This document shows positions 8,292 through 17,221 of a stretch of DNA of 64,000 bases, one piece after another; the first letter of the stretch is position 1; each line of letters starts with the position of its first letter. Under the pieces are notes generated by a model. That model was not told where the DNA came from. It did no database searches and saw nothing but the letters and a program-made list of their open reading frames with translations. The stretch is taken from positions 9,906 to 73,905 of the forward strand of contig CAYONZ010000014.1 in the NCBI GenBank assembly GCA_964405465.1, written 5' to 3'. A program made the translations under genes and the position numbers. This DNA is from CAYONZ01 sp964405465 (GTDB taxonomy: Bacteria; Bdellovibrionota; Bdellovibrionia; Bdellovibrionales; JAMPXM01).

Positions 8292-9130
8292 CACTCTTAG
8301 ACCTTATTCATGTGGCACTCAAAGAAGACATGCCACATGGAGACCTTACCACCGATTCTTTGGCACTTTCTCCCCGCATTGGCGAGGCCCGCCTGATTGC
8401 CAAGCAAGATATGATCTTGTCAGGCACAGGTCCCTTCGAGCAAACGATGCTGGTTCTAGATCCCACAGCTCGTGTGGAGTGGCATTTCAAAGAAGGTGAT
8501 TGGGTTTTGGATCGACAGATTCTTTGCCACATCAATGGCGACCTAATTCAAGTTTTGAAAGCTGAGCGTGTCGCTTTGAATTTTGTTGGCCATCTCTCTG
8601 GTATTGCCACATTCACTCGCTCTTTCGTTAAACAAGTCGAACACACCAAGACTCGCATACTCGACACGCGCAAGACTCTACCTGGCTACCGCGACCTTGA
8701 AAAACGCGCGGTTGCTCATGGTGGCGGGCACAATCACCGCAAAAGCTTGAGCGATGCTATTTTAATCAAAGACAATCATATCATGGTGGCTGGCGGACTC
8801 ACCAACGCTGTTCACCGTGCTCGCAATCACAGTAAAGAAAAACTCGAGGTCGAGTGCGGAACACTGGCCGAAGTTCGTGAGGCTGTTGCCCTTAAGGTCG
8901 ATCGTATCTTGCTCGACAATATGACCAATGATCAACTCAAAGAAGCCGTCAAAATTGTGCCAGCCGGTATCGAAACGGAAGCCAGCGGCAATATGTCACT
9001 TGATCGCGTGCGCAGTGTTGCGGAGATTGGCGTTGATTTTATAAGTGTCGGTGCGCTGACGCACTCAGCTCCTGTCGCCGACATCAGCCTCATTTTTGAT
9101 TGGCAGCAGAGCGAACAACCCGCGATTTGA
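8288..9130 (+). CDS. nadC: Nicotinate-nucleotide pyrophosphorylase (quinolinate phosphoribosyltransferase)
   Basis: The protein has 280 aa, the normal length for NadC. It makes nicotinate mononucleotide from quinolinate and PRPP in de novo NAD synthesis, in the cytosol. Family motifs are present in order: ALKEDMPHGDLTTDSL at the N-terminus, NFVGHLSGIAT, the basic active-site stretch TRKTLPGYRDLEKRAVAHGG, HNHRKSLSDAILIKDNH, VECGTLAEV, and EASGNMSLDRV near the end. Its ATG overlaps the stop of the receiver gene (ATGA), so the two are probably translationally coupled. No nadA or nadB is in the window. Confidence 0.95.
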   Translation: MTLLDLIHVALKEDMPHGDLTTDSLALSPRIGEARLIAKQDMILSGTGPFEQTMLVLDPTARVEWHFKEGDWVLDRQILCHINGDLIQVLKAERVALNFVGHLSGIATFTRSFVKQVEHTKTRILDTRKTLPGYRDLEKRAVAHGGGHNHRKSLSDAILIKDNHIMVAGGLTNAVHRARNHSKEKLEVECGTLAEVREAVALKVDRILLDNMTNDQLKEAVKIVPAGIETEASGNMSLDRVRSVAEIGVDFISVGALTHSAPVADISLIFDWQQSEQPAI

Positions 9131-9565
9131 CAAAAAACTATAAATTTTGAAAATGCACCACTCCAGAGCGAGCTCACCTGTTGACGAACCCTAGTTCGAC
9201 TTGATCAAATCTCGTCAAGAGCTAGAGTGAATGGCGCATGCTCGTGTGTGTGTTTTAGTGAGGCTGTGGCAGCTGCTGTGTGGACTTCCGTGACCGCTGA
9301 TTTGGCTGCTGCTACCTATTTGCTGCTGTACCAGCGGCTACCACCAATGACCACACTTTGTGCTGCGGCAGCCGCCAAACTTGCTGCCACAGAAGGCACG
9401 ACAGCTGCCGCTGCGTTTGCGGCAGCGGAGGAAACACGCTCGATGCCGAGTCGGAGTTTGAGGCTTCGCTTGGAGGCGGAGAACCATCTACAATGGCTGA
9501 ACCACTTGAAGCCTCTCTGGTGATCGAAGGCAAACTGGATCTAAAGAAATGAACAAGGAGAATTT
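9131..9565 (+). other. Gene-poor stretch with GCTGC-rich, possibly decayed Cys-rich small gene
   Basis: This 435-bp gap is full of GCTGCT/TGCTGC runs. No frame is clean across it. One frame gives an Ala-rich product (GTG 9227 to 9523). Another, open from 9301 to a TGA at 9550-9552, reads GCC, CCGSRQTCCHRRHDSCRCVCG and then an ordinary acidic tail (AESEFEASLGGGEPSTM), ending just before the birA Shine-Dalgarno. The only start codon in that frame is TTG 9358, without a ribosome site, and an in-frame stop at 9298 cuts off a further GCGSCC segment. A promoter-like TTGATC-16-TAGAGT lies at 9201-9228. It may be a decayed gene for a small Cys-rich protein. Confidence 0.35.
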
Positions 9566-10300
9566 GTGAAACAAGATGCCCCTCTCAAAACAATCGCACA
9601 ATGGACATCCGATTGGGCCGATGCCAAGGGTTTAAAGGTCTGGTACCAACCCGAAATTTCGAGCACCAATACCTTTGCTAAAGATCACCTGAACAACTCC
9701 TCCTTGTTTCCATTTTTACTTTATCTAGCTGACAAACAAAGTGCGGGACGCGGTCGCGGCCAAAACTCTTGGTCGAATCCCGAGCCCGGCACAGCACTCT
9801 TGAGCACTTGGTGCTGGTTTTTAAAAGCTTCGCCACAACCTGTGCTCTCCCCTCTCGTGGGACTAGCTGTGTATCGAGCCGCATCGAGCACTTGGCCCCA
9901 GCTTAAGTTCAACCTGAAGGCACCAAATGATCTTTATTTAGGCGCAAAAAAAGTAGCAGGAATTTTGATCGAAACAATTCAGCAAGGACAAGAGTTTCGC
10001 GTCTTGGTTGGCATTGGCCTAAATGTGCGCCATGCCCCCAAAGAGGTGGACATTGCGACATGCCTTGAAGAGGAAGTTGCTGTAGATGAACGTCATTGGA
10101 ATCAATTTCTGCAGAACCTCCACCAAAATCTCGATCTCGCGATACGCAAAGGGCAAGCCGCGACGATCGCAGCCGAAGATCGCATCGCTTTAAAGAACGC
10201 GCTGAACCTCCATCCCCTTCTGCAGCACGCAATTTTGGATGTCGATGAACGTGGACAAATTAAAAATGCCCAAGGCATTATAGCCTGGCATCAAATTTAA
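9566..10300 (+). CDS. birA: Biotin--[acetyl-CoA carboxylase] ligase
   Basis: The protein has 244 aa. GTG 9566 is chosen because AAGGAG lies 8 bases upstream. It activates biotin to biotinyl-AMP and attaches it to biotin carrier proteins such as AccB. Motifs seen are EISSTNTFAKDH, the biotinyl-AMP loop GRGRGQNSWSN, KAPNDLYLGAKKVAGILIET (KWPNDL in most relatives) and GIGLNV. The N-terminal helix-turn-helix of E. coli BirA is absent, so it is a catalytic-only ligase that does not repress transcription. It sits 23 bp before a redoxin gene on the same strand. Confidence 0.92.
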   Translation: MKQDAPLKTIAQWTSDWADAKGLKVWYQPEISSTNTFAKDHLNNSSLFPFLLYLADKQSAGRGRGQNSWSNPEPGTALLSTWCWFLKASPQPVLSPLVGLAVYRAASSTWPQLKFNLKAPNDLYLGAKKVAGILIETIQQGQEFRVLVGIGLNVRHAPKEVDIATCLEEEVAVDERHWNQFLQNLHQNLDLAIRKGQAATIAAEDRIALKNALNLHPLLQHAILDVDERGQIKNAQGIIAWHQI

Positions 10301-10323
10301 GGTTTTAATCACAGGAGAACTCG

Positions 10324-10881
10324 ATGGCTCTCACGCATACACCAGATCCCTCGCTCGGCGAATTGTGCCCAGACTTTAAGTTGCCAGGAGTGGATGGTCG
10401 CACTCACCAACTGACCGATTACCAAAATAAATCAGCCTTGCTGGTGATGTTTATTTGCAATCACTGCCCCTATGTTAAAGCGATTGAAGACCGCTTGATC
10501 GCGTTAGGCAAAGATTTGATACCAAAAGGTTTGGGTATGGTGGCAATCAGCTCAAACAACGCCGCTAAATATCCAGAAGACTCATTTGAAAACATGCGCA
10601 AACTGGCCGAAGCCAAATCGTATCCGTTTGGCTATCTCTATGACGAATCGCAAGAGGTGGCTCGTCGTTTTGGCGCGGTTTGCACTCCAGATTTTTTTCT
10701 CTACGACCAAAATTTAAAACTCGCTTATCGGGGACGTCTCGATGACTCATGGAAAGATGCCAGCCTGGTCACCTCACAAGAACTTCGCGCTGCCATTGAA
10801 GCGCTCTTACGTAATGAAAAACCATCACCGCATCAAAAGCCCTCAATGGGTTGCAGTATCAAATGGAAGGAGCACGATTAA
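10324..10881 (+). CDS. Thioredoxin-fold redoxin (peroxiredoxin-like)
   Basis: The protein has 185 aa; ATG 10324 has AGGAG upstream. It belongs to the AhpC/TSA-Redoxin group with the signature FICNHCPYVKAI, giving a CxxC active site near residues 45-48. ALLVMF precedes it as the first core strand, and CTPDFFLYD supplies the cis-Pro region. No signal peptide is present, so it is cytosolic. Its substrate is not known; relatives are annotated only as thioredoxin family proteins. The TAA stop overlaps the ATG of the next gene by one base, so the pair is probably one transcript with birA. Confidence 0.85.
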   Translation: MALTHTPDPSLGELCPDFKLPGVDGRTHQLTDYQNKSALLVMFICNHCPYVKAIEDRLIALGKDLIPKGLGMVAISSNNAAKYPEDSFENMRKLAEAKSYPFGYLYDESQEVARRFGAVCTPDFFLYDQNLKLAYRGRLDDSWKDASLVTSQELRAAIEALLRNEKPSPHQKPSMGCSIKWKEHD

Positions 10882-11426
10882 TGAAATGGATCGTCGGCGG
10901 CGTCATTGCCGCACTCTTTGGCTTGATCATTAGTTTGTTTTTCCGTTTGCAAGCATTCAAGCCCGTGTTGCTCGAAACCCAGCAAGTTCCTGAAATGAAA
11001 TTGATCTTTAAAAATCATCTCGGACCCTACTACAAGATTGTACCCACTATTGAAGAGGTCGAAAAATATGTTCGTGCCAATGGCGAAACTTGTGAATTGA
11101 GTTTTGGCGAATATCTTGATGACCCAGACAAAGAAGACCAAGATCGCTTACGAAGCATTGGTGGCTGCTTGACCTCCAAAGCTTGGGAAAATCTGCCAAC
11201 GGACTATTTACAAAAAACAATTCCCCCGCGCTTTGCCCTGATCGCTCATTTTTCTGGTGCCCCATCGATTGGGCCCTACAAGGTCTATCCCAAAGCCGCT
11301 GATTGGATGAAGGAAAACGGTTACAGGCAAAATGCACCCATTCTCGAAGTCTACAAAATTATCAATGACCGAGAAGTTGAAACGACCTACTACTTTCCGA
11401 TAGAAAAAATCGACACTAAAAAGTAG
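10881..11426 (+). CDS. Membrane-anchored GyrI-like (effector-binding fold) protein
   Basis: The protein has 181 aa. ATG 10881 is chosen over 10851 because AAGGAG lies just before it and it overlaps the redoxin stop (TAATG). Residues 1-22 form one membrane helix (WIVGGVIAALFGLIISLFF). The rest resembles the GyrI-like small-molecule-binding fold: MKLIFKNHLGPYYKI, then an ALIAHFSGAPSIGPYKVYP segment and a final beta strand (APILEVYKI). Family members bind small ligands or, in a few cases, DNA gyrase. The ligand here is unknown. The membrane anchor suggests the domain sits at the inner membrane, facing the periplasm. Confidence 0.65.
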   Translation: MKWIVGGVIAALFGLIISLFFRLQAFKPVLLETQQVPEMKLIFKNHLGPYYKIVPTIEEVEKYVRANGETCELSFGEYLDDPDKEDQDRLRSIGGCLTSKAWENLPTDYLQKTIPPRFALIAHFSGAPSIGPYKVYPKAADWMKENGYRQNAPILEVYKIINDREVETTYYFPIEKIDTKK

Positions 11427-11527
11427 TCGTCTTAAAATTGACAGCATAAAAACCGAAGCTCACGTGTAAGAGCCCTTCTCTTGGCCAAACACCAGCAGAT
11501 GGTTTAAGCAGATGCGGCTAGCAAAAC

Positions 11528-12652
11528 TCACCAACTGCTACCAAATCCATAGACGAATGATTTTGAAGTCTCGCCGACGGCTGGTTTATAAACCTCAGCT
11601 CCAGCGCTAAAGTGCCAACCTCGCCAGTCTTTTTCAAATTCAACTCGTGTGGCATTTGCTTTTGATGAATCAAGTTTATTGACATAATTCGTCGCCCCAA
11701 CATCGATGGTCCATGAAGTCCCGACGTAAAAGCTGGCTTTAACATCAGTTTGCGAGTCTAAAAAACTCTGCACCGAAGATTCATAACCACTCGAGACAAA
11801 TCCTGTGAAACTCGCATTATCAAGATACTGGAGGTAGCTCTGCACATCTTTATCGTAAGTGTAACGGGTGTGGTGAACCTTAAACCCCAACAACTCAAGA
11901 GGTTGAAATCTCAATCCAAGGCCAATAGATTTTTGAGCAATCGAGCTCTTTCCAGATATCGGCCGGGTCGCGCCAGTCAATCTCCGTTGAATGGTGCCGC
12001 TGAAACTCTGTTGAAACGCCAAATATCCGAGCGTCACTGAATATCCGAGCGTAGGCACAAACTCATCATCATCGAACTCATCGTCCTCATCGGTTTCTTG
12101 ATGATTTGCATTCTTTGCCACACTCAAATTCGATTTGCCATTTGTAGCAGGGGTTTTCGCAACATTTTTTGAGTTGGATGCTTTCTCGTGAGCCGTCTTT
12201 TTTGTCACGAGATCAAAATTCTGCGAAAAAGTCAGGCTTGGTCCCCAGTTGTTAGTACCTTCTTCGGGAGTCGTAGAATAAAGAAAATCACCGTCGAGAG
12301 AAAACTTGTCGGGCACCTCTATTCCGCCACCAAACATCACGTCATGGGTGATGTCGACAATTTCTGCACCCGAAGTTTGGGTGGATTTCGTACGGTGTCG
12401 GGTGTAGCCGATATTCCAGTTTTTTTTGGGGTCGGTCTTTTTCTCACGCTCGAGATCAGCAGAGTATTGCGCTCCAAACGAAGAGGTGGAGGTGCTGCTC
12501 GCGCCCGAAAACTCAAGCCCCTTCCCCATCGAAACATGCGGAGAGACTAAAGAAATCAGCGATGGCACAAGCAACAAACCTTTGTGTTTATTGATAAGCA
12601 AATTGCAGCATGGCTTTATAAATAAATTTGATTTACCAACGCATTTTTCCAT
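11528..12652 (-). CDS. Outer-membrane beta-barrel protein, unknown
   Basis: The protein has 374 aa. ATG 12652 has GGGAG upstream. A hydrophobic signal region (KGLLLVPSLISLVSP) precedes alternating strands typical of a beta-barrel, with repeated patterns such as TSSFGAQYSADL, LSLG-type turns, GWHFSAGAEVYK and a terminal FVYGFGSSW, an aromatic end as used for BAM recognition. A Lys/Asp-rich loop (about residues 165-185, EDDEFDDDE) may be external or periplasmic. The N-terminal region before the hydrophobic stretch is longer than usual and contains CC, so the start may be further in. I recognise no specific family. Confidence 0.65.
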   Translation of the reverse strand: MEKCVGKSNLFIKPCCNLLINKHKGLLLVPSLISLVSPHVSMGKGLEFSGASSTSTSSFGAQYSADLEREKKTDPKKNWNIGYTRHRTKSTQTSGAEIVDITHDVMFGGGIEVPDKFSLDGDFLYSTTPEEGTNNWGPSLTFSQNFDLVTKKTAHEKASNSKNVAKTPATNGKSNLSVAKNANHQETDEDDEFDDDEFVPTLGYSVTLGYLAFQQSFSGTIQRRLTGATRPISGKSSIAQKSIGLGLRFQPLELLGFKVHHTRYTYDKDVQSYLQYLDNASFTGFVSSGYESSVQSFLDSQTDVKASFYVGTSWTIDVGATNYVNKLDSSKANATRVEFEKDWRGWHFSAGAEVYKPAVGETSKSFVYGFGSSW

Positions 12653-12745
12653 CTACTTGATCTCCCCCTCAGCAAACAACGGCGCCTGCGCTTGGTCTAC
12701 TCGACTTTACGCAGCTGCGTGATCTATTTTGCGCTACTCTTTGAA

Positions 12746-13534
12746 TTATTTTACACTTCGTAAAATATTTTGCGCCATTTGAGCAATGGGAGCAATGGGG
12801 GACTTTGTGGCCTGGACCAAAAGCTGACGAGCTTTTGCTTTAAGCTCTGGTGAAGATGAGTCCTCACTCAGCGTGCGTCCCAACATTTGTAGACTCACCA
12901 ACTGAGGGTAGATCAAAGAAACATTTTGCCCGAGACCAGAATCTTCATCTGCTGAAACAGGAGCAGATTTTTTGCAATCCGTGAGACTCAAACACGGAGG
13001 CTCATCGAGGACCGACTTCAAAAACGAAAGTTCAGCAGAATTGGAGGCCTCTCGCCCCACCAAAAATGCCAGCGTCCCTCGCTCATTTAATTTTTCGGTC
13101 GCTAAATCATGGTAACCCTTGCGAAGCTCTGCTTTGAGCTCTGGCGATAAACCACGTAGTTCAGAATCAAGTCTTGGGTCATTGTCATTCTTTGAAAGAA
13201 GAACTTCGCGCAAAATCAACCAACGTCGTTGATCATCAGACTTCAAATTCTGTGGCAACGGTAGAAACTCAGAAGCGCTGCTAGCTTGGGCTTCATTCTC
13301 TCCAGCTAAATGTCGAGAGACCAGGGCACCACCGGCCTCGTCTTTGCTGCCCTGAGGAACAACCGCAGCCGCATCTTCAATTTTTTTATCTACCTGCACG
13401 GCTGGGGCGAGTTTTGTGGTCGCAAGGTGAACACGTTCACCTTTTGCTGGGCGCACCTCAAGCTGAGCTTGCCAAAAAAGCAAGCCCGCTGCTGAGAGAG
13501 CAAAAACAAAGAGAGAACGTTTACCTAAAATCAT
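12746..13534 (-). CDS. Membrane-anchored or secreted protein, unknown
   Basis: The protein has 262 aa from ATG 13534; two ATGs further upstream (13549, 13564) are also in frame. 13534 gives a simple signal-anchor (KRSLFVFALSAAGLLFWQ). The mature part is helical and charged, with a central stretch of Leu-rich helices (LRGLSPELKAELRKGYHDL) and a disulfide-type pair in PPCLSLTDCKK. The start overlaps the upstream HEARH gene by 14 bp, so the two are probably translated together. The family is not recognised; it may be a partner of the metallopeptidase-like protein. Confidence 0.65.
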   Translation of the reverse strand: MILGKRSLFVFALSAAGLLFWQAQLEVRPAKGERVHLATTKLAPAVQVDKKIEDAAAVVPQGSKDEAGGALVSRHLAGENEAQASSASEFLPLPQNLKSDDQRRWLILREVLLSKNDNDPRLDSELRGLSPELKAELRKGYHDLATEKLNERGTLAFLVGREASNSAELSFLKSVLDEPPCLSLTDCKKSAPVSADEDSGLGQNVSLIYPQLVSLQMLGRTLSEDSSSPELKAKARQLLVQATKSPIAPIAQMAQNILRSVK

Positions 13535-14192
13535 TGACCAATTGTCCATATGAATTTGGATCAATAATGCGTTTCATTTGATCGTCGCTGTATAGACGTG
13601 CATCCATGCGAACTTTGTCATTGCAGCTTGCGCAAAATTTTTCGATGTTTTTCAACAATATCAACGATGATCCGTAAGAACCGAATGGAGTGGTGTCGCA
13701 ACCTGGCTTTCCTGCCAAGCCAATTCCTGTCCAAATGCTCGTGACATCCTGTCCATTGGCATCGCGAAATGGAGTTGGACAATTGGCATGTCCCCAGTTT
13801 CCATTCTGCGTTTCAGTGTGCCTTGCCTCATGATAAACAACCATCAATCGGGCAATCTGCGGATGACTGAACTTCACATAATTCTGCGTGAGATACATCG
13901 TGTGGTCTCCGCCCCAAAAAGGCATAACACAAGCTACGGCGCCGCCGCCGCCACAATCATTCATGCTAACAGTGTCAATGCGCGTGACGAACCAATTGGT
14001 TAAGCCAGCTCCTGACATTCCACCAAAAATTTTAGCTCCAAACGGTGTCATCTGTGGTCCTTGAACCGTTTGCACAAACTGTAAGTCCTGGGTCATCTGT
14101 TGCGCAATGGGCGCAGGTACGGATCGATCAAAATCAAGCGCAAAACTCGGCGCGCTCGAAAGAAGAAGAACACATAGAAGAAATCTATTCAT
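13521..14192 (-). CDS. Secreted metallopeptidase-like protein (HEARH motif)
   Basis: The protein has 223 aa. A cleavable signal peptide (MNRFLLCVLLLSSAPSFA) exports it. Near residues 119-127 it has VYHEARHTE, a variant of the HExxH zinc site with Arg before the second His, followed by a third possible ligand (GHANCP). Six Cys residues suggest disulfides. A ribosome site made of seven G residues lies at 14196-14202. A secreted zinc peptidase or a related metal-binding role is inferred; the exact family is not known to me. It overlaps the next gene downstream by 14 bp. Confidence 0.7.
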   Translation of the reverse strand: MNRFLLCVLLLSSAPSFALDFDRSVPAPIAQQMTQDLQFVQTVQGPQMTPFGAKIFGGMSGAGLTNWFVTRIDTVSMNDCGGGGAVACVMPFWGGDHTMYLTQNYVKFSHPQIARLMVVYHEARHTETQNGNWGHANCPTPFRDANGQDVTSIWTGIGLAGKPGCDTTPFGSYGSSLILLKNIEKFCASCNDKVRMDARLYSDDQMKRIIDPNSYGQLVNDFR

Positions 14193-14538
14193 AAGCCCCC
14201 CCTGGCCATTGTTGTAAAACCAAAAAATTTCAGCCTCATGCTGTTTAAACTTTTGATCCTCGCTTAAAATGCTATTTGCAAAACCAACTACTGTCGAGAG
14301 GGCAGTTCAAAAAAAATGCGGCTGATCATAAAAAAATCAGCGGCAAAAGAAACTTTTTTTTCGTATCCACGCGTTTCACTTATAATAGCTATAACCAAAA
14401 CTCTAAACAGTTTGTGGCGCGAGTCCGAAGCGACGATGTCTCGGTATTCGGCAGCGCAGGTCATTCGTGCGCGATTCTTCAATTCCGTTCTTCAGCACCA
14501 TTCACCGGCGGAACTCACCGCCACAACTCTCAGGAGCA
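14193..14538. other. 346-bp gap without a supported gene
   Basis: This lies between the end of pheA and the start of the secreted HEARH gene, both on the minus strand. Plus-strand ORFs here run antisense into pheA and have no ribosome site or recognisable protein. A poly-T/A rich stretch at 14350-14365 could be part of a pheA 3' end. Confidence 0.5.
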
Positions 14539-15432
14539 TTATTCTTGCGCGGTTTTTTTTCCTCGCACATAGACACCGAGAACTTTTAGAAATCGCGTGT
14601 GCTTTTTCAGCAGAGGCAAAACCGCAAAAAAGTCTTTTGGAGTGTGAAATTCCAAATCGGCATGAAAGTGATAATGCCAAACCTTGCCAACAATTGGAAA
14701 CGACTGAACTTTACTTAAATTAATTTTATTTACCGACAAAATCGTCAGAACCTTTGCAAGGCTCCCGACATTATGTTCCACCTCAAAAAAAATCGAAGCC
14801 TTGTTGGCATCGGGCGAAATCGCAAAGTCACTTTCTCTTTGAAGCACCAAGAACCTCGTGTAATTGGCCTTGTCGCTATGAATATTGCGAGCGAGAACTT
14901 TTAAACCAAAAAGCTCAGCACACAAAAGTGGTGCAATCGCCGCTCGACCTTTGATCTTTTGTTGCCCAATCTCTTGCGCACTCAGTGCAGTATCCGCTGA
15001 GGTCACGGCACGAAGCTGAGCCTGCTTCTCGAGAAAATCTGCACACTGCAAAAGAGCCATCGGATGAGAATGCACTTCTTTAATCTGTGCCAGCGATTGC
15101 CCAGGTAAGCACAATAAATTTTGTTTAATTGGGAAATACATTTCTCCAATGATTTGCAAACTTGATTTTTCAAGCAGGCCATAATTCGGCAAGAGACTTC
15201 CCGCAATTGAATTTTCAATGGCCATGATCGCATAATCGAATTGAGTGTCTCGCTCTAGGCGGCGTACCAACTCCGAAAAACTGGCACAAGGTTCAATGCC
15301 GGTGCTCTTCCCCGCCCACTTTCTCGCCACCAAGTGATGAAAACTGCCCTCATAGCCTTGAATGAGCACTTTCTTAGAAATATTTGCGTTTTTTTTTGAT
15401 TTTTTCGTCACTGGTTTTTGCACCCTTCGCAT
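14539..15432 (-). CDS. pheA: Prephenate dehydratase
   Basis: The protein has 297 aa; ATG 15432 has AAAGGA five bases upstream. It converts prephenate to phenylpyruvate in phenylalanine synthesis. The N-terminal dehydratase domain starts at about residue 21 (VLIQGYEGSFHHLVA), with AIMAIENSIAGSLLPNYGLL and the KANYTRFLVL segment (TRF motif) near 190-200. A C-terminal ACT domain follows (FEVEHNVGSLAKVLTILSV) and probably gives feedback control by phenylalanine. No chorismate mutase domain is attached, so this is the stand-alone form. Residues 1-20 are a Lys-rich extension. Confidence 0.93.
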   Translation of the reverse strand: MRRVQKPVTKKSKKNANISKKVLIQGYEGSFHHLVARKWAGKSTGIEPCASFSELVRRLERDTQFDYAIMAIENSIAGSLLPNYGLLEKSSLQIIGEMYFPIKQNLLCLPGQSLAQIKEVHSHPMALLQCADFLEKQAQLRAVTSADTALSAQEIGQQKIKGRAAIAPLLCAELFGLKVLARNIHSDKANYTRFLVLQRESDFAISPDANKASIFFEVEHNVGSLAKVLTILSVNKINLSKVQSFPIVGKVWHYHFHADLEFHTPKDFFAVLPLLKKHTRFLKVLGVYVRGKKTAQE

Positions 15433-15573
15433 TTAATCCTTTAGCATCGCGGAGATCCGATTTTTAATTTGGGATTTCAATTTTGGAATTTCGTTTCTTG
15501 AACATCTCTTTTGATTCAGCTCAGGCAGCACAATCACCTCGCGCCATGACCTCATGCTTATCTATCAGATCCG

Positions 15574-16335
15574 CTATCTCCGAACCACTTGCCCAATCGC
15601 AGCTTGGTCAGTCGGATAGATCACCAATTCCTGAATATTCACATGTGCTGGACGACCCAAACACCAAGTGATCGTTTCTGCCACATCGTCCGCTGAAAGC
15701 GGCGTCATCTTCTCATAGACTTTCTTTGCGGCAGCTTCATCAGCAAAGCGAACAATCGAAAACTCAGTTTCAACCATACCTGGCTCAACATTGGTCACGC
15801 GAACCCCTGTGCCCTGAAGATCCAGACGCAATCCCTCAGATAGTGCTCGTACAGCAAATTTTGTGGCGCAGTAAACGCCACCGCCTGGATAGGTCCAGCG
15901 CCCTGCAACCGAACCCAAGTTCACAATATGTCCGTGCGGATTGGATTTGATAAAGGGCAATAACAATCGAGTCATATACAAAAGCCCTTTGACGTTGGTG
16001 TCGATCATTTGTTCCCAGTCACTGAGGTTTGCATTTGGCATCGGGTCGACACCTTTTGCTAACCCTGCATTGTTGATCAAGACGTTTGCCCGCTTGGCCA
16101 AAGCCAGATTCTCCTGAACTGCATGCTCACATTGGGCCCGACTTTGGAGATCAAAACAAAGTGTGAAGACGCCCGCACCATCATGGGCATTTTGCAGCTC
16201 TTTTTTGAGCTCTTGCAATCGCGCCTCTCGACGCCCAGTTAAAACAACATCGTAACCCGACCTCACTAGGGATCGCGCCGTTGCGGCGCCGATACCTGAG
16301 GTTGCTCCTGTGATCCATGCCAATTTCTTTTGCAT
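15574..16335 (-). CDS. Short-chain dehydrogenase/reductase (YdfG-like)
   Basis: The protein has 253 aa; ATG 16335 is preferred to TTG 16338 and has AAGGG seven bases upstream. It is a classical SDR: TGATSGIGAATA for the cofactor loop, NNAGLAKG, a Ser in NLGSVAGRW, and the YCATKFAV catalytic Tyr/Lys. TGRREARL after the second strand carries basic residues that favour NADP. The overall pattern is that of YdfG/serine 3-dehydrogenase-type enzymes acting on 3-hydroxy acids. The substrate is inferred from similarity only. It stands alone between pheA and a beta-barrel gene. Confidence 0.88.
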   Translation of the reverse strand: MQKKLAWITGATSGIGAATARSLVRSGYDVVLTGRREARLQELKKELQNAHDGAGVFTLCFDLQSRAQCEHAVQENLALAKRANVLINNAGLAKGVDPMPNANLSDWEQMIDTNVKGLLYMTRLLLPFIKSNPHGHIVNLGSVAGRWTYPGGGVYCATKFAVRALSEGLRLDLQGTGVRVTNVEPGMVETEFSIVRFADEAAAKKVYEKMTPLSADDVAETITWCLGRPAHVNIQELVIYPTDQAAIGQVVRR

Positions 16336-16359
16336 CAAAAAACCCTTACTGCTCTCACA

Positions 16360-16974
16360 TTAAAATACAAAGAATATTGCAATATATGGATCCCAAGTCG
16401 AGACCTCATGTGGGTCACTTGCAGTCACCCCACCAGTTGTGTACTTAGCGTACTGCACATCTCGATAAGAAATCTGCGGGCCTAACCCGAAATTACCACC
16501 AACCATCACATGGTAAGAAAAATCAAGTTGTAGACCTTTGCCATCAGTGTAACTCGTTGTGGTTGTCTTGTAGTCACCCATCAGATGGTAAGTCGCAAAC
16601 ATACTAAATCCACCTGTCGAAAAACCCAGAGTCGGCCCTGCTGCCGATCCCGTCGTATCCGCGCTGAAAGAGGTGTTTTTGATAATTTTGTACATGCCTC
16701 CAAAATAGACCGAACCAGAAACGGCATAAAGCATTCTGAGATCAGCCGTAAAGTTAGAAGTGTCGGTTGTGGTATTCACCACTCCACCAACAGTGTCTTT
16801 CACTTTTTCAGTTCGGTACGAAAGAGCAGGACTAAAAACCCATTCAGCCGCTTGCGCCTGAGGAAGTGCCGCTCCAAACAAGAGAAGACCTATGCCAATA
16901 AATGAGCTGGCTTTTCGAAGCGAGATAAAATCAAAAACTTGGTATCTTGAAGTCCTGCACAATGACCTTAACAT
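16360..16974 (-). CDS. Small outer-membrane beta-barrel protein
   Basis: The protein has 204 aa. ATG 16974 is chosen because GAAGGAGT lies five bases upstream; a longer frame to 17061 lacks a site. A signal peptide (SFIGIGLLLFGAALPQAQA) ends near residue 43. The rest is alternating strands with small and aromatic residues (VYFGGMYKIIKN, FSMFATYHLMGDYK, VMVGGNFGLGPQIS) and ends in IAIFFVF, a C-terminal phenylalanine typical of outer-membrane barrels. This fits an eight-strand OmpW/OmpA-like barrel, but I cannot assign a family. Confidence 0.75.
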   Translation of the reverse strand: MLRSLCRTSRYQVFDFISLRKASSFIGIGLLLFGAALPQAQAAEWVFSPALSYRTEKVKDTVGGVVNTTTDTSNFTADLRMLYAVSGSVYFGGMYKIIKNTSFSADTTGSAAGPTLGFSTGGFSMFATYHLMGDYKTTTTSYTDGKGLQLDFSYHVMVGGNFGLGPQISYRDVQYAKYTTGGVTASDPHEVSTWDPYIAIFFVF

Positions 16975-17221
16975 AAACACTCCTTCGCTCATGTTCGTAT
17001 ATTCTCTCAGTCTGGCAAATTTGCCAGCATTGTCAAATGACAACTCAAACCATCGTGGCAATTCTCAGGCTCAAATGCGAAGGAAGAGTTGTCCGATTCC
17101 CCTCAACAATTGAGCCACAAAAACTAGACCTGTTCCCTGTTCACCTCTTTTCAATTTGACCAGACAATTCAATCCACGCTATCAGTGAGGGCTTCGCTGC
17201 AAAAGCACAAGGAGATCTTAA

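Noticed and set aside
9312..9533. 73-aa minus-strand ORF in the GCTGC-rich region
   Set aside because: No ribosome site or recognisable protein; likely a by-product of the repeat-rich DNA.
14316..14723. 135-aa plus-strand ORF
   Set aside because: Runs antisense into pheA and has no start signal.
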